Positions 18,694-29,318 of a DNA stretch of 64,000 nt are shown here, in pieces. This DNA is from Lysobacter dokdonensis DS-58 (GTDB taxonomy: Bacteria > Pseudomonadota > Gammaproteobacteria > Xanthomonadales > Xanthomonadaceae), in assembly GCF_000770795.1 (NCBI RefSeq), contig NZ_JRKJ01000018.1, positions 1 to 64,000 of the forward strand, in the 5' to 3' direction. The first letter of the stretch is position 1; every line of letters begins with the position of its first letter. Made by a program: the position numbers and the translations under genes. The notes beneath the pieces are model-generated. The model worked only from the letters and a program-made list of their open reading frames with translations. It made no database searches and was not told where the DNA came from.

Positions 18694-19939
18694 GGTCGTC
18701 GAGACGATACGTCGTCGTGGCCCGCACTTCCCCCCGCCACGTATCGAACGCGCGCACTTCCACCGTGTGCTCACCCACGTCGAGCTTCGTCGGCAATGCC
18801 CCGCGCCACAGATGCGTCGACGGATCGGCTTCCGGCGAGCGATCGAACCCGCGCAGCGCCTCCGCCTGATCGTCCAGCACGTTCTCCGCGACCAACCGGG
18901 GATCCGGCTGCAGCACGCGCCGCATCGGCATCCAGTCGCCGTCGTCGATGCGATATTCCACGCGCGTGCCCGCGTGGCCCATGTAGACATTCGCGTACAC
19001 GCCCCACGCCGGATAGGCCCCGCGACGCAACGCCTTCGGCGCATGCAGCCCGATCTGCGTGTCCGCAGCATCGCGCGCCGGATGCCAGGCGAGCGCGTAG
19101 CTACCGTCGGCCTTGACGTCGAGCGTCGCGAAGCCGTTCGGCGTGCCGTCGCTCATCGTCGCATCCGGAATGCCTTGCGCATCCGGCACGCCCGACCAGA
19201 ACGCACCGCAGGCCGCGCCGACGTTGTACTCGTGCAGCGGTTGCGCGCCGTCCCAACCGTCCTTCGCGCCATGGAAGTAGTGCTGCTGGTTGTGCGTATG
19301 CGCGCTGAGCAGCAGCACATGCGGGAACGGCCGCAGCAACGCGAACAGGCGCTTGCGATCGGCCGAACGGAACGTCTCCCACCCTTCGACCTGCGAGGTG
19401 TCGAAGAACGGAATGTGCGCTGCGACGATCAGCAGCTTGTCGCGCGGCACATCGCGCAGCCAGCGCTCGATCCGGGCGAACTGGTCGTCGCGGATGCCAC
19501 CGACGTAGCCCGGCGTCTGCTTCGGACGCGCGACGACATCGTCGAGCACGATCACGTTGGCCGCATCGAACTTGCGCAGGTACGTGTCCGCGCCGAACGC
19601 CTTGCGGAAACTCCGGAGCGAGGCCGCATCCGATTCCGCCCCCACGTCCATGTCGTGGTTGCCTGGCGCGAACAACACGGGAATCCCGAGCTTCCTCGTC
19701 GCCGCCTTGACCCCCGGATACAACGCCGGCTTGTCGTCGACGATGTCGCCGAGCACGATCGTCGCAACGCTGTCCTTCGCCAAAGGCGTCGCAGGCGCGA
19801 CGATATCGCGCGAGAAGTAATCCACATCGGCGGCCGACTTGGGCTGCGGATCGCCGAAGACCAGGAAGCGTTGATCGCCGTCCGCCGCGATGGCGACGGA
19901 ACAGACCAGGCACAACAGGGCGATCAGGATCGGGCGCAT
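18683..19939 (-). CDS. Secreted calcineurin-like metallophosphoesterase
   Basis: A 418-residue exported phosphoesterase with a Sec signal peptide (residues 1 to about 18, ending AIA before ADGDQR). The metallophosphatase motifs are present in order: FGDPQ, LGDIVDD, GNHDMD, AAHIPF and SAHTHNQ. A C-terminal all-beta region (roughly residues 270-418) resembles the extra N/C-terminal domains of calcineurin-like phosphoesterases. The gene lies 7 bases after hisIE on the same strand and may be read from the his operon, although no histidine role is known. Confidence 0.88.
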   Translation of the reverse strand: MRPILIALLCLVCSVAIAADGDQRFLVFGDPQPKSAADVDYFSRDIVAPATPLAKDSVATIVLGDIVDDKPALYPGVKAATRKLGIPVLFAPGNHDMDVGAESDAASLRSFRKAFGADTYLRKFDAANVIVLDDVVARPKQTPGYVGGIRDDQFARIERWLRDVPRDKLLIVAAHIPFFDTSQVEGWETFRSADRKRLFALLRPFPHVLLLSAHTHNQQHYFHGAKDGWDGAQPLHEYNVGAACGAFWSGVPDAQGIPDATMSDGTPNGFATLDVKADGSYALAWHPARDAADTQIGLHAPKALRRGAYPAWGVYANVYMGHAGTRVEYRIDDGDWMPMRRVLQPDPRLVAENVLDDQAEALRGFDRSPEADPSTHLWRGALPTKLDVGEHTVEVRAFDTWRGEVRATTTYRLDDPRM

Positions 19940-19946
19940 GGCGCGA

Positions 19947-20534
19947 TCATGCCACGCGGCGTGCGTCGAGCACTGCCTCCATGTCCTTGAGCCCCAGGCC
20001 GCGCACGCGCAGCAGCACCAGCAGGTGGAACACCAGGTCGGCGGACTCGCCGAGCAATGCGGCATCGTCCTGCGCTACCGCGGCCAGCGCGGTTTCGACG
20101 CCCTCCTCGCCCACCTTCTGCGCGATGCGGCGCACGCCCTCTTCGAACAGGCGCGTCGTGTAACTGCCGGGCGGCCGCGTGGCTTCGCGCGTGCGGATCA
20201 GCGCGTCGAGCGCCGCGAGGGGATGGGCCGCCGAATGCGTGAAGCAACTCGCGCTGCCGGTGTGGCACGTCGGGCCCTGCGGTCGCGCGAGCACGAGGAT
20301 CGAATCGCCGTCGCAATCGGCCGACAACGACACGAGTTCGAGCCAATGGCCTGAGGTTTCACCCTTCGTCCATGCTCGCCCGCGGCTGCGACTGAAGAAC
20401 GTCACGCGCCCCGTGGCACGCGTGGCCGCCACGGCCGCGGCATCCATGTAGCCGAGCATCAGCACGCGCAATGAATCAGCGTCTTGCACGATGGCCGGCA
20501 CGAGGCCACCCTGCTTGTCGAAATCGAGGTTCAT
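19947..20534 (-). CDS. hisIE: Phosphoribosyl-AMP cyclohydrolase / phosphoribosyl-ATP pyrophosphatase (HisIE)
   Basis: A 195-residue bifunctional enzyme. Residues 1 to about 108 form HisI, with [28 protein letters not shown] and the metal-binding cysteines in CDGDS and CHTGSASCF. The remaining part is HisE, with [24 protein letters not shown] reading as the pyrophosphatase helix. It catalyses steps 2 and 3 of histidine synthesis. The ATG overlaps the hisF stop by four bases. Confidence 0.95.
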   Translation of the reverse strand: MNLDFDKQGGLVPAIVQDADSLRVLMLGYMDAAAVAATRATGRVTFFSRSRGRAWTKGETSGHWLELVSLSADCDGDSILVLARPQGPTCHTGSASCFTHSAAHPLAALDALIRTREATRPPGSYTTRLFEEGVRRIAQKVGEEGVETALAAVAQDDAALLGESADLVFHLLVLLRVRGLGLKDMEAVLDARRVA

Positions 20535-21304
20535 GCCGCGCGCACCGCGATGCCCCGCGTGGCGAGCGCGCGCTTGAGATCGGCGATCGCGATCGCGCCG
20601 GAATGGAAGACGCTGGCCGCGAGTGCCGCATCGACATCCGCCGCATCGAACGCGTCGAAGAAGTGCGCCACGCTTCCCGCACCGCCGGAGGCGACCAACG
20701 GAACGCGGCAGATCGCACGCACGGCCTGCAGTTGCGCGATGTCGTAGCCATCGCGCGTGCCGTCGCTGCCCATGCAATTCAGCACGATTTCGCCGGCCCC
20801 GCGCTCCTGCGCTTCGCGCACCCAGTCGAGCGTGCGGCGTCCCGGTGCGCGCATCGCGGCCGGATCGCCCGTGTGGCTGCGCACGCGCCATTCGCCGTCT
20901 GCCTCGCGCGTGCTGTCGATGCCGACCACCACGCACTGGGTGCCGAACGCGTCCGCCAGTTCGTCGATCAACGCCGGTTGTTCCAGCGCAGGCGTGTTGA
21001 CGGACACCTTGTCTGCGCCCGCCCGCAACACCGCGCGCGCGGTGGCGACGTCGCGCACGCCGCCCGCCACGCAGAACGGGATGTCGAGTTCGCGTGCGAC
21101 GCGCGCGACCCATTCGGTCGACACGCTACGGCCCGCGGGGCTCGCGCCGATGTCGTAGAACACCAGTTCGTCCGCACCCGCGTCGCGGTAACGCCTGGCG
21201 AGTTCGACGACGTCCCCCATGTCGACGTGGTCGCGGAAGCGCGCCCCTTTGACGACGCGCCCCTCTCGTACATCGAGACACGGAATGATGCGGCGGCTCA
21301 ACAT
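20531..21304 (-). CDS. hisF: Imidazole glycerol phosphate synthase, cyclase subunit
   Basis: A 257-residue TIM barrel. The N-terminal [20 protein letters not shown] carries the catalytic aspartate (D11). The second one is in [15 protein letters not shown] (D130 equivalent). It forms the synthase with HisH, using ammonia channelled from glutamine. It overlaps hisA by seven bases and hisIE by four. Confidence 0.96.
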   Translation of the reverse strand: MLSRRIIPCLDVREGRVVKGARFRDHVDMGDVVELARRYRDAGADELVFYDIGASPAGRSVSTEWVARVARELDIPFCVAGGVRDVATARAVLRAGADKVSVNTPALEQPALIDELADAFGTQCVVVGIDSTREADGEWRVRSHTGDPAAMRAPGRRTLDWVREAQERGAGEIVLNCMGSDGTRDGYDIAQLQAVRAICRVPLVASGGAGSVAHFFDAFDAADVDAALAASVFHSGAIAIADLKRALATRGIAVRAA

Positions 21305-22029
21305 GCGAGCGCCTCCGCCAGATCGAAGCGGCCTTCGAGCAACGCGCGCCCGAGGATCGCACCACCGCAACCGGCGCCGCGCGCGGCGCGCACGTCGTCC
21401 AGGTCGCGCACTCCGCCGGAGACTTGCACGGCGACCGAGGGCGCGCAGGCGCGCAGCGCGGCGTACAACGCCGGGTCGGTTCCGCTGAGCATGCCATCCC
21501 GTGCGATGTCGGTGCACAGCAGATGCCGCAGGCCTTGGTCGCGGTAGAAGGACAGCAGGCCGAGTGCGTCGCTGCCCGCGGTCTGCGTCCAGCCGCGCGT
21601 GGCCGGGAGCCAGCGTCCGTCTTCCTCGCGCACATCGAGCGCGACGACGATGCGTTCGGCACCGAACCGTTCGATCCATCGCACGACACGTGCCGGAGTC
21701 TCAACGGCGAGCGAACCGATCACCACGCGCGCGGCGCCCGCGTCGAGCAGTGCGGCCACGTCGTCCGACGTCCGCACGCCACCACCGGTCTGCACTTGCA
21801 GACGGCCTCCATCGGCAATGCGCCGAAGCAACGGCGCCAACGTGTATCCACCGACACGCGCCGCATCGAGGTCGACCAGATGCAGCCACGTCGCGCCCGC
21901 ATCGGCGAAGGCCATCGCGCGCGCGAGCGGGTCGGCGTCGTAGCGTGTTTCCTGCGCATAGTCGCCTTGACGCAAGCGCACGACGCAGCCGTCGCGCACA
22001 TCGATCGCCGGGTAGCAGGTGAACCTCAT
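21298..22029 (-). CDS. hisA: ProFAR isomerase
   Basis: A 243-residue TIM-barrel isomerase (phosphoribosylformimino-AICAR ribotide isomerase). The first strand [15 protein letters not shown] carries the general base aspartate, and [13 protein letters not shown] carries the second catalytic aspartate. It overlaps hisH by four bases (ATGA) and hisF by seven. Confidence 0.95.
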   Translation of the reverse strand: MRFTCYPAIDVRDGCVVRLRQGDYAQETRYDADPLARAMAFADAGATWLHLVDLDAARVGGYTLAPLLRRIADGGRLQVQTGGGVRTSDDVAALLDAGAARVVIGSLAVETPARVVRWIERFGAERIVVALDVREEDGRWLPATRGWTQTAGSDALGLLSFYRDQGLRHLLCTDIARDGMLSGTDPALYAALRACAPSVAVQVSGGVRDLDDVRAARGAGCGGAILGRALLEGRFDLAEALAC

Positions 22030-22637
22030 GCGGCCTCCCTGCGCGCGTCGGCGAAGGCGAGGAAGTTGCGGAGGATGCGCGCGCCCACTGTGCCCGATCG
22101 CTCGGGATGGAACTGCGTGCCACAGATCGCGCCGCGCCGCACCACTGCGGCGAACGGGCCGCCGTGCGTAGCGCTGGCGATGCACGCATCCGTCACCGGC
22201 GCCGCGTAGCCGTGCACGAAGTAGGCTTGCGCATCGGGCGCCAGGCCGGCGAGCAGCGGGTCGCTGTTGCGCGCATCCAATCGGTTCCACCCCATGTGGG
22301 GAACGCGAATGCCGGGCGATGGCGCGAGTGCGCGCACGACGCCAGGCAACAGGCCGAGACACTGCGCACCCTGCTCTTCCGAGGCGTCGAACAGGAGTTG
22401 CATGCCTAGGCAGATGCCGAGCAACGGGGCATCGAGCTCGGGCAGTGCCGTGTCGAGTCCGCGGGCGCGCAGCAGTCGCATCGCGGTGCCCGCAGCGCCC
22501 ACGCCGGGCAGGATCACCGCACGCGCGTCGCGCAGGCCGTCGGCGTCGCGCACGATCCGCACGTCGGCGCCGAGGCGCTCCAGCGCGATGCGCACGGAGC
22601 CGAGGTTCGCGCCCCCCGCATCGATGAGCGCGATCAC
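22026..22637 (-). CDS. hisH: Imidazole glycerol phosphate synthase, glutamine amidotransferase subunit
   Basis: A 203-residue class I glutamine amidotransferase. The nucleophile elbow is [10 protein letters not shown], with the conserved Cys. The His-Glu pair is in QFHPERSG. It supplies ammonia to HisF. A GTG start at 22637 overlaps the hisB stop by four bases. An [11 protein letters not shown]-like N-terminus ([13 protein letters not shown] here) is typical of HisH. Confidence 0.95.
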   Translation of the reverse strand: MIALIDAGGANLGSVRIALERLGADVRIVRDADGLRDARAVILPGVGAAGTAMRLLRARGLDTALPELDAPLLGICLGMQLLFDASEEQGAQCLGLLPGVVRALAPSPGIRVPHMGWNRLDARNSDPLLAGLAPDAQAYFVHGYAAPVTDACIASATHGGPFAAVVRRGAICGTQFHPERSGTVGARILRNFLAFADARREAA

Positions 22638-23707
22638 AGCGTGCCCTTCGTGCTGGGAAGCGAGCCGTCGACCCGCGCGATCGCCTGCCGCAATGCGCGC
22701 CCGACGGACTTGAAGCACGCTTCGATCTTGTGGTGGTCGTTGTCGCCGCGCACCTGCAAGTGCAGGTTCAGACCCGCGCCTTCGCACAGCGAGCGGAACA
22801 GGTGCGGCACGAGTTCCGTCGGCAATCCGCCGACCTGCTCGCGCGCGAACGCGCCTTCGAACACGAACACCGGTCGCCCCGACCAATCGAGCGCGGCGGT
22901 GGCCAGCGCTTCGTCCATCGGCAACATGAAGCCGTAACGCGCGATGCCGCGCTTGTCGCCGACCGCTTCGCGCAAGGCCTGCCCCAACGCAAGCGCGCAA
23001 TCCTCCACGGTGTGGTGCTCGTCGATGCGCAGGTCGCCTTCGCATCGCAGCGCCAGCGCGAATCCACCGTGCTTGCCGAGCTGCTCCAGCATGTGGTCGA
23101 AGAAGCCCAGCCCGGTGGACACGTCCGGATCCCGCGCGGTGTCGAGGTCCACCTCTACCGCGATGCGCGTCTCCTTCGTCTCGCGCACCACGCGCGCGGT
23201 GCGCGAACTCCCCAACAGGGAATCGGCGACCATCGGCCAGGTCGCATCGCCGCCGAACTGCGGCGTGCGCAACTGGAACCCGCGGATGCCCAGATTGCGC
23301 GCGAACTGCACGTCCGTCTCGCGATCGCCGACCATCGCCGAACGCGCCCAGTCGATCGACCGGTCCTGCAACAGGGGCACGACCAGACCGATGTTGGGCT
23401 TGCGCGTCGGCAGGTTGTCCGCCGGGAAGCTGCGGTCGACGAGGATCTCGCGGAAGACGATGCCCTGGCTTTCCAGAACCTGCAGCATCAGTCGTTGCGG
23501 ACCGTCGAATGCGGCTTGCGGGAATGCATCGGTCCCCAACCCGTCCTGGTTGGTCACCATCACGAAGGCGTAGCCCGAATCGCGCAGCCGCAGCAGCGCG
23601 GGAATGCAATCGCGCACGAAACGCACCTTGTCGAGGCGATCCACCTGGAAGTCGGCGGGTTCCTCGATCAGCGTGCCGTCGCGGTCGATGAACAGGATCG
23701 GCGTCAT
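22634..23707 (-). CDS. hisB: Bifunctional histidinol-phosphatase / imidazoleglycerol-phosphate dehydratase
   Basis: A 357-residue fusion of an N-terminal HAD phosphatase (residues 1 to about 165; [13 protein letters not shown] nucleophile, [17 protein letters not shown]) with a C-terminal dehydratase (about 168-357; [45 protein letters not shown] with metal-binding histidines). This fused form is normal in gammaproteobacteria. The ATG overlaps the hisC stop by four bases. Confidence 0.97.
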   Translation of the reverse strand: MTPILFIDRDGTLIEEPADFQVDRLDKVRFVRDCIPALLRLRDSGYAFVMVTNQDGLGTDAFPQAAFDGPQRLMLQVLESQGIVFREILVDRSFPADNLPTRKPNIGLVVPLLQDRSIDWARSAMVGDRETDVQFARNLGIRGFQLRTPQFGGDATWPMVADSLLGSSRTARVVRETKETRIAVEVDLDTARDPDVSTGLGFFDHMLEQLGKHGGFALALRCEGDLRIDEHHTVEDCALALGQALREAVGDKRGIARYGFMLPMDEALATAALDWSGRPVFVFEGAFAREQVGGLPTELVPHLFRSLCEGAGLNLHLQVRGDNDHHKIEACFKSVGRALRQAIARVDGSLPSTKGTL

Positions 23708-24795
23708 GCGAGGGCTCCGCGCAGCGCGGCGAGGAGGCGCGCGTTCTCATCGGCGGTGCCGATGGTGATGCGCAGCGCATCGTGCAATCGCGGCATCGCG
23801 CGCATGTCGCGGACGACGATGCCGGCATTGCACAGGGCGCGCCACGCGCCTTCGGCATCGGCGAAGCGCACGAGCAGGAAGTTGGCCTGCGAGGGATAGA
23901 CACGGCGAACGCCGGGGAGCATGCGCAGCGATTCGCGCAGGCGGTCGCGCGCCTGTTTGGTCGCGGTGATGCGCGATGCCGTTGTTTCGAGTGAGGTCGG
24001 CGACAGCGCGGCGACCGCGACCTCCGCACTGCTCGCGGGAATGGGATACGGCGCCTGGCAGCGGCGCAACGCTGCGATCACGTCGGGATCGGCGATGGCG
24101 CAGCCGATGCGCGCGCCCGCGAGGGCGTGCGCCTTTGACAGCGTGCGCAGCACGACCAGGTTGCGCAGCGCGGCGACCTCGCGCACGAGCGCAGGCGCCT
24201 CGGCGAACTCGACATACGCCTCGTCGACGATCACGAGCGCGCGACCATCGAGGCGACGCGCGAGGCCGACCACGGCTTCTCGTGGCGCAACGCCGCCGGC
24301 CGGATTGCCGGGCGAGCACAGGAACACGAGTTTCGCGTGGAGTGCCACGGCGGCCTGCGCGACCGCGTCGAAGTCGATGCGGAAATCCTCGCCGTCGTCG
24401 AACAACGGGGCCTCGACCACCCGCGCGCCGTGCAACCGTGCGGACACCGCATACATGCCGAAGACCGGCGGCGTCGCGAGCACGGCGTCGCGCGAGGGCG
24501 CGCAGAACGCACGCACGAGCAGATCGATCGCCTCGTCGCTGCCGCGACCGACCAGCAGGCGCGCCGGATCGCAGCCATACAGACGCGCAAGACGCGCGAC
24601 GAGCCCCTCGGGCTGCGGCGACGGATAACGGCGCACCGCACCGGAAGGATCGGCGCTGCTCCGGTCGCAGGCTTCGTTCGCGTTGAGCCACGCGTCGCCG
24701 CGCACCGACTCGCTGCGCGCGGAACGATAGCCGACGAAACCATGCAGGTCCTCGCGCATCAGCAGCAGGGGGTCGCTGGAACGGAACGCGTTCAT
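23704..24795 (-). CDS. hisC: Histidinol-phosphate aminotransferase
   Basis: A 363-residue PLP-dependent class I/II aminotransferase. The PLP lysine lies in [16 protein letters not shown], and [10 protein letters not shown] and [12 protein letters not shown] are the usual ring-contact motifs. The ATG at 24795 overlaps the hisD stop by four bases; an in-frame ATG at 24801 would lengthen the overlap. It converts imidazole acetol phosphate to histidinol phosphate. Confidence 0.95.
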   Translation of the reverse strand: MNAFRSSDPLLLMREDLHGFVGYRSARSESVRGDAWLNANEACDRSSADPSGAVRRYPSPQPEGLVARLARLYGCDPARLLVGRGSDEAIDLLVRAFCAPSRDAVLATPPVFGMYAVSARLHGARVVEAPLFDDGEDFRIDFDAVAQAAVALHAKLVFLCSPGNPAGGVAPREAVVGLARRLDGRALVIVDEAYVEFAEAPALVREVAALRNLVVLRTLSKAHALAGARIGCAIADPDVIAALRRCQAPYPIPASSAEVAVAALSPTSLETTASRITATKQARDRLRESLRMLPGVRRVYPSQANFLLVRFADAEGAWRALCNAGIVVRDMRAMPRLHDALRITIGTADENARLLAALRGALA

Positions 24796-26096
24796 GCGCA
24801 TTCCAGCCGCACATCGATGGCGCGCGCATGCGCCTCCAGCCCTTCGGCGCGCGCGAGCGTCGTCGCCGTCGCGCCGATGGCGGCGAGCCCCGCCCGATTC
24901 GCCGACTGCACGCTGATCGCGACCTGGAAGCTCGCGACGGACAAGCCGCTGATGGCACGCGCGGCCCCGCCGGTCGGCAGCACGTGATTCGTGCCACTGC
25001 AGTAATCGCCGATGGCTTCGGGCGCGAAGCCGCCGAGGAACACCGAACCCGCCGCGTGGACACGCGGCAACCAGGCGCGCGGCGCCTCCACGGACAGGAT
25101 CAGGTGTTCCGGCGCGTAGTCGTTGCTGACGTCGAAGGCGTCGGCCAACGTCGGCACACGGATCGCGCGCGATTGCGCGAGCGCGGCGGCGGCGATCGCA
25201 CGGCGTGGCAGCGAGGCGAGTTGCGCTTCGAGTGCCGTTGCGACCGAATCGATAAACCCCGTGTCGTCGCTCACGAGGATCACTTGCGAATCCGCGCCGT
25301 GCTCGGCCTGCGACAACAGATCGGCGGCAACGAAGCGCGGATCGGCCGACGCATCGGCGATCACCAGCACTTCTGACGGCCCCGCGGGCATGTCGATCGC
25401 GGGCCCGTCGCCGGCCATCGAAACAAGTCGCTTGGCCTCCGTCACGAAGGCGTTGCCCGGGCCGAACAACTTGTCGCAGCGCGGAATCGACGCGGTTCCG
25501 AAGGCCATCCCCGCGATCGCCTGCGCGCCACCGACCTTGAACACCCGCGTGATGCCGCACCGTTTCGCGGCCGCAAGCACCAGCGGATCGGCGCTGCCGT
25601 CGGCACGCGGCGGCGTGCACAGCACGATGTCGGGACAACCGGCCAATCGCGCCGGAATGCCGAGCATCAACACGGTCGAGGGCAGAGGCGCGCTACCGGC
25701 GGGCGCGTACAGGCCCACGCGGCGGATCGGGCGCAGCATGCGCTCGCAACGCACGCCGGGTGCGGTGTCCAATGCATAGGGTTGCGGAACGCCAGCGCGA
25801 TGGAAGGTTTCGATGCGCGTGGCGGCGTCGTCGATGGCGTTGCGCACGTTCGCCGAGACTTCGGCTGCGTCGAACTCCGCCTGCGTCACTGCGAGCGATT
25901 CGAGGCGCGCGCCGTCGAATCGTTCGGTCAATGCGAACAATGCCGCGTCACCTACCACGCGCACCTGTTCGACGATCGCTTCCACCGAAGCGCGCACGCT
26001 CGCCGAAGCGACCTGCGCCGGCCGACGCAGCGCTTCGCCACGCGCGGCCGCGGACATCGACGCCCAGTCCAATCGCGTCCATTGCACGGCGGTCAC
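24792..26096 (-). CDS. hisD: Histidinol dehydrogenase
   Basis: A 434-residue zinc enzyme that performs the last two oxidations to histidine. Zinc and catalytic residues are seen in [13 protein letters not shown] and the YAPEHLIL segment. [14 protein letters not shown] and [15 protein letters not shown] are family signatures. The GTG start at 26096 overlaps the hisG stop by four bases. Confidence 0.96.
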   Translation of the reverse strand: MTAVQWTRLDWASMSAAARGEALRRPAQVASASVRASVEAIVEQVRVVGDAALFALTERFDGARLESLAVTQAEFDAAEVSANVRNAIDDAATRIETFHRAGVPQPYALDTAPGVRCERMLRPIRRVGLYAPAGSAPLPSTVLMLGIPARLAGCPDIVLCTPPRADGSADPLVLAAAKRCGITRVFKVGGAQAIAGMAFGTASIPRCDKLFGPGNAFVTEAKRLVSMAGDGPAIDMPAGPSEVLVIADASADPRFVAADLLSQAEHGADSQVILVSDDTGFIDSVATALEAQLASLPRRAIAAAALAQSRAIRVPTLADAFDVSNDYAPEHLILSVEAPRAWLPRVHAAGSVFLGGFAPEAIGDYCSGTNHVLPTGGAARAISGLSVASFQVAISVQSANRAGLAAIGATATTLARAEGLEAHARAIDVRLECA

Positions 26097-27010
26097 GCGA
26101 GCATCCTCTCGACGGGCACCACGAGCAACGCATCGGCGCCCGCGCGCTTGAGGTCCTCCAGCCTTTGCCAGGTGACCGCACCGCGACACACCGCCTGCAA
26201 CGCCACGCGGTCGGTGCCGTCCACGCGCATCACCGTCGGTTGTTCGGCATCGGGCAACAGCGCCATCAGTGCGGGGACGTTGCACGAGGCGGCCTGGAAC
26301 AACAGCAACTTGCTGTCGCGCAGGCCCAGCACCGCGTCGAAGCGCCGCAGCAACAACGCGGCGATCTCCGCGCGCGCATCACCGAAGGGCGCGACGGGGC
26401 CAGCGAGGACGGCTTCGCTCTCGAGCAATACGTCCGTCGCGCGGAGCTGGTTGGCAGCCAACGTCGCGCCGCTCGACACCAGGTCGCAGATCGCGTCGGC
26501 CTTTCCCAGGCGGGGCGCGATCTCGACGGAACCCGACAGCGTCACGACTTCGGCGGCGATGCCCCGCTCGTCCAGCCACTGCGTCAACAACGCGGGATAG
26601 CTGGTTGCGATGCGCAACCCATCGAGCGCGAGCGCCTGCGCTTCGCCCCACTGCTGCGGCACCGCGAGCGCGAGCTTGCACGCGCCGAAGCCGAGGCCGC
26701 GCCACTCTCGGAACGGCGCCGGCGCACCGGCCAGCACACACTCCCCCGCGCGTTCGAGCAATACGTTGCGGCCGACGATGCCCAGGTCGCACGTGCCGTC
26801 GGCCAGCAGCCCGGGAATGTCGTCGTCGCGCACGAGCAGCAGATCGATCGGCATCGTCTCGCCGATGCAGAACAGGTGGTCGCGTGTTTCGCGCCAAGCG
26901 TAGCCGCAGGAGGCCAGCAACGCGCGCGCCGGCTCGGCGAGGCGACCGGATTTCTGGACGGCGATGCGCAAACGATCTCGCACCGCCCGGTTCGGGGCGG
27001 ACAGGGACAT
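26093..27010 (-). CDS. hisG: ATP phosphoribosyltransferase
   Basis: A 305-residue long-form HisG with a C-terminal regulatory domain, so no HisZ is needed. It starts [18 protein letters not shown], with the conserved core CDLGIVGRN and the PRPP loop in [20 protein letters not shown]. It catalyses the committed step and is usually feedback-inhibited by histidine. Twelve bases separate it from the upstream regulator gene, so both are on one transcript. Confidence 0.95.
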   Translation of the reverse strand: MSLSAPNRAVRDRLRIAVQKSGRLAEPARALLASCGYAWRETRDHLFCIGETMPIDLLLVRDDDIPGLLADGTCDLGIVGRNVLLERAGECVLAGAPAPFREWRGLGFGACKLALAVPQQWGEAQALALDGLRIATSYPALLTQWLDERGIAAEVVTLSGSVEIAPRLGKADAICDLVSSGATLAANQLRATDVLLESEAVLAGPVAPFGDARAEIAALLLRRFDAVLGLRDSKLLLFQAASCNVPALMALLPDAEQPTVMRVDGTDRVALQAVCRGAVTWQRLEDLKRAGADALLVVPVERMLA

Positions 27011-27021
27011 GGCGGGGACCT

Positions 27022-27345
27022 TCAATGCGAGGCGGCGTGGCGGCGCTTGCGGCGGAGGGCGGCGTGATAGCCGCCCGCACCGCGCTCGAGCGTGCGTGCG
27101 ACGCGACCGACGGTGGTCACGCTGACGCGGGTGCGCTCGTGGATCTCGCGATAAGGAACGCCCTCGATCAGGAGGGGCACGACCTTCCAGCGGTCGGCCA
27201 TCGATTCCAGCTCCGCCGGTGTGCACAGGTCGAGCAGGAATGCGCGCACGTCCTCGGGCTTCTGCAGGGCGGCCAACGCCGCGGCCAGGCCATCGAGGGC
27301 GGCATCGGCTTCGGCTTCCGGCAGGGGATCGGGACGTTGTTTCAT
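27022..27345 (-). CDS. TrpR-family (YerC/YecD-like) transcriptional regulator heading the his operon
   Basis: A 107-residue protein. It has the TrpR-like helix-turn-helix: [18 protein letters not shown], then [19 protein letters not shown] and [10 protein letters not shown]. This resembles the YerC/YecD group found beside histidine genes. It is the first gene of the operon and sits just below a perfect inverted repeat that overlaps the promoter (27351-27400). Autoregulated repression of his transcription in response to histidine is a reasonable inference. The ligand was not tested. Confidence 0.85.
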   Translation of the reverse strand: MKQRPDPLPEAEADAALDGLAAALAALQKPEDVRAFLLDLCTPAELESMADRWKVVPLLIEGVPYREIHERTRVSVTTVGRVARTLERGAGGYHAALRRKRRHAASH

Positions 27346-27350
27346 CGCGT

Positions 27351-27376
27351 TAATGTATTAGCGTGTTAATACATTA
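27351..27376. promoter_or_regulatory. Perfect palindromic operator before the his operon
   Basis: TAATGTATTA and TAATACATTA are exact inverted 10-base arms separated by GCGTGT. The site begins six bases upstream of the ATG of the TrpR-family gene. It covers the -10 element and the expected transcription start, as a repressor operator would. Confidence 0.75.
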
Positions 27377-27400
27377 GGCCACACGGACGAGCTGCGTCAA
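27371..27400 (-). promoter_or_regulatory. Sigma-70 promoter of the his operon
   Basis: On the minus strand, TTGACG (27400-27395) and TAATGT (27376-27371) are 18 bases apart. The -10 falls inside the palindrome. Confidence 0.6.
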
Positions 27401-27434
27401 CCCCTTGCCGTCCGGGGATGATGACGGCGGGCGG

Positions 27435-29318
27435 TCAGTCGCTCAGCGCAGCCCGCACCGCATCCAACACGACGTTCTCGACGACCAGTCTCACCGCCAT
27501 CGCGACGTCGCCGTCCAGCGCGCGGTCGCGGTGCATCGGCTCGATGCGCGTGCGGATCGCGGCGTGCGCCGCTTCCACGGCGCGCCCGGGGCGGTATTCG
27601 TCCGCATCGGAGAGTTCGGCACGCAGCCCGTCGACTTCCTTGAGGAATCGCGTGCGGTCGCCATCGTCCTTCAGCGGGCCGCCCTGCACTTTCGCCGCGA
27701 ACCCGTCCGCGTCCGCGCGATCGGCCAGCGACCGCGCGGCGTTGATCATGTCGCGCCGCAGGTCGAGCGCCTGCGCGGCCGTCATCAGCTCCAGGCCCAG
27801 TACCTTGCCGAGGTCGCCGACCATCGCGAGCACGTGGCGCGCTTCGTTGGCGCCCATCGAGACGTGGTCTTCGGCGTTCGCGCTGGTCGGGATCGAGTAC
27901 ACGGAGGCCGGCATCGCGCGACTGGCGAGGTCGTTGACGATCGCCGCCGCGGTGTATTGCACGATCATCAGGCCCGATTCTGTCCCGTCTTCGTTGCCGA
28001 TGAGGAACGCGGGCAAGCCATCGTTGGTGGCAGGATCCACGAGCTTGTTGAGGCGGCGTTCGCTGATCGACGCGAGCACGGGAATCGCGGCCTTGACGTA
28101 GCTCATCGCCAGCGCGAGCGGCATGCCGTGGAAGTGGCCGGCGGAAATCACCTGCTCTTCCACGTGGCGCGCCTGCGCGTCGGGGAACACCAGCGGGTTG
28201 TCGGTCACGGCATTGAGTTCGACATCGAACACGCGCTTGGCCTGCGCGAGGGCATCGCGGACCGCGCCATGCACCTGCGGAATGCAACGCAACGAATAGC
28301 TGTCCTGCGGTTGGTGCTTCTTGCCCCCGCGGAACGGGCGGAAGCGGTCGTAGAACTTCTCGCGGCCGTGGCGCTGCGAGAACGCCACCCAATCCCAGCC
28401 GATGTCGAACGAGAGCGCGTGCGATGCGTCGTCATCCCATGCCGACGGCGACCAGGCGCGGAACTTCGGCACGAGGTGGTACGGGATGTCGGCGAGCGTC
28501 GAGCCTTCGAGCAACTGCCGCAAATGCGCGGCGACGTGTACTTGGCCCGGATGCGGGCGCAACGCGTGCACCTCCTCGGCGAACGCGCCCAGGCGGCCCG
28601 CGAACGCGTCGATCGTCATCGCCGCGGCGATGTCGGCGGTATCCAGCAATTCGTCCAGGCGTTGCAACGCAAGCGAACCGCACGCCAGCATCTGCGCGGT
28701 GCCGTTGTTGAGCGCCAGGCCTTCCTTGTACGACAGCGACACGGGCGACAAGCCCTTGCGCTTCAGGGCTTCGTGGCCCGGCATGCGTTCGCCGTCGATG
28801 AAGGCTTCGCCGCCGCCGAGCAGCACGATGGCCAGGTGCGACAACGGCGCGAGATCGCCCGAGGCACCGACCGACCCCAACTGCGGCACCACCGGCACGA
28901 TGCCCGCGTTGAGCATCGTCGCCATCGCCTGCAGCGTTTCCACGCGAATGCCCGAATGCCCGCGCAGCAGAGTGTTGATGCGGATGCACATCATGGCGCG
29001 CACGACTTCCGGCGCGAACGCATCGCCCACGCACACCGCGTGCGTGACGATCAGGTTGTTCTGCAACTCGCGGTGCAACGAGCGATCCGTGTCCGCCTTG
29101 CGCAACGGATGCCCGCCGAGCAGCTTGTCGGCGTTGCTGCCGAAACCGGTCGATACGCCGTAGATGGGCTCCTCTCGCGACACTTGTTCGGCGAGGAATT
29201 CCGCCGCGCGCGCCACGGCCTTCAACGCGTCGGCGTCGAGTTCCACGTGCGCGCCATGCGCGACTTCCACCAGCGTGCGCTGCGTGAGCGACACACCATC
29301 GAGACGAACGGGCCTCAT
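27435..29318 (-). CDS. hutH: Histidine ammonia-lyase-like enzyme with an internal insertion
   Basis: A 627-residue member of the MIO-dependent aromatic amino acid lyases. The self-processing Ala-Ser-Gly is at residues 152-154 ([14 protein letters not shown]), and the Asn of [10 protein letters not shown] is kept. Glu483 in [10 protein letters not shown] matches the HAL-specific glutamate rather than a PAL/TAL residue. The selectivity pair reads Thr92-His93, where typical HAL has Ser-His. The protein is about 110 residues longer than usual. Much of this is an insert of about 58 residues (about 278-335, rich in Trp and Arg) just before [10 protein letters not shown]. Its ATG overlaps the hisS stop by four bases. 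No other hut gene is nearby. A tyrosine or other aryl lyase is possible. Confidence 0.85.
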   Translation of the reverse strand: MRPVRLDGVSLTQRTLVEVAHGAHVELDADALKAVARAAEFLAEQVSREEPIYGVSTGFGSNADKLLGGHPLRKADTDRSLHRELQNNLIVTHAVCVGDAFAPEVVRAMMCIRINTLLRGHSGIRVETLQAMATMLNAGIVPVVPQLGSVGASGDLAPLSHLAIVLLGGGEAFIDGERMPGHEALKRKGLSPVSLSYKEGLALNNGTAQMLACGSLALQRLDELLDTADIAAAMTIDAFAGRLGAFAEEVHALRPHPGQVHVAAHLRQLLEGSTLADIPYHLVPKFRAWSPSAWDDDASHALSFDIGWDWVAFSQRHGREKFYDRFRPFRGGKKHQPQDSYSLRCIPQVHGAVRDALAQAKRVFDVELNAVTDNPLVFPDAQARHVEEQVISAGHFHGMPLALAMSYVKAAIPVLASISERRLNKLVDPATNDGLPAFLIGNEDGTESGLMIVQYTAAAIVNDLASRAMPASVYSIPTSANAEDHVSMGANEARHVLAMVGDLGKVLGLELMTAAQALDLRRDMINAARSLADRADADGFAAKVQGGPLKDDGDRTRFLKEVDGLRAELSDADEYRPGRAVEAAHAAIRTRIEPMHRDRALDGDVAMAVRLVVENVVLDAVRAALSD

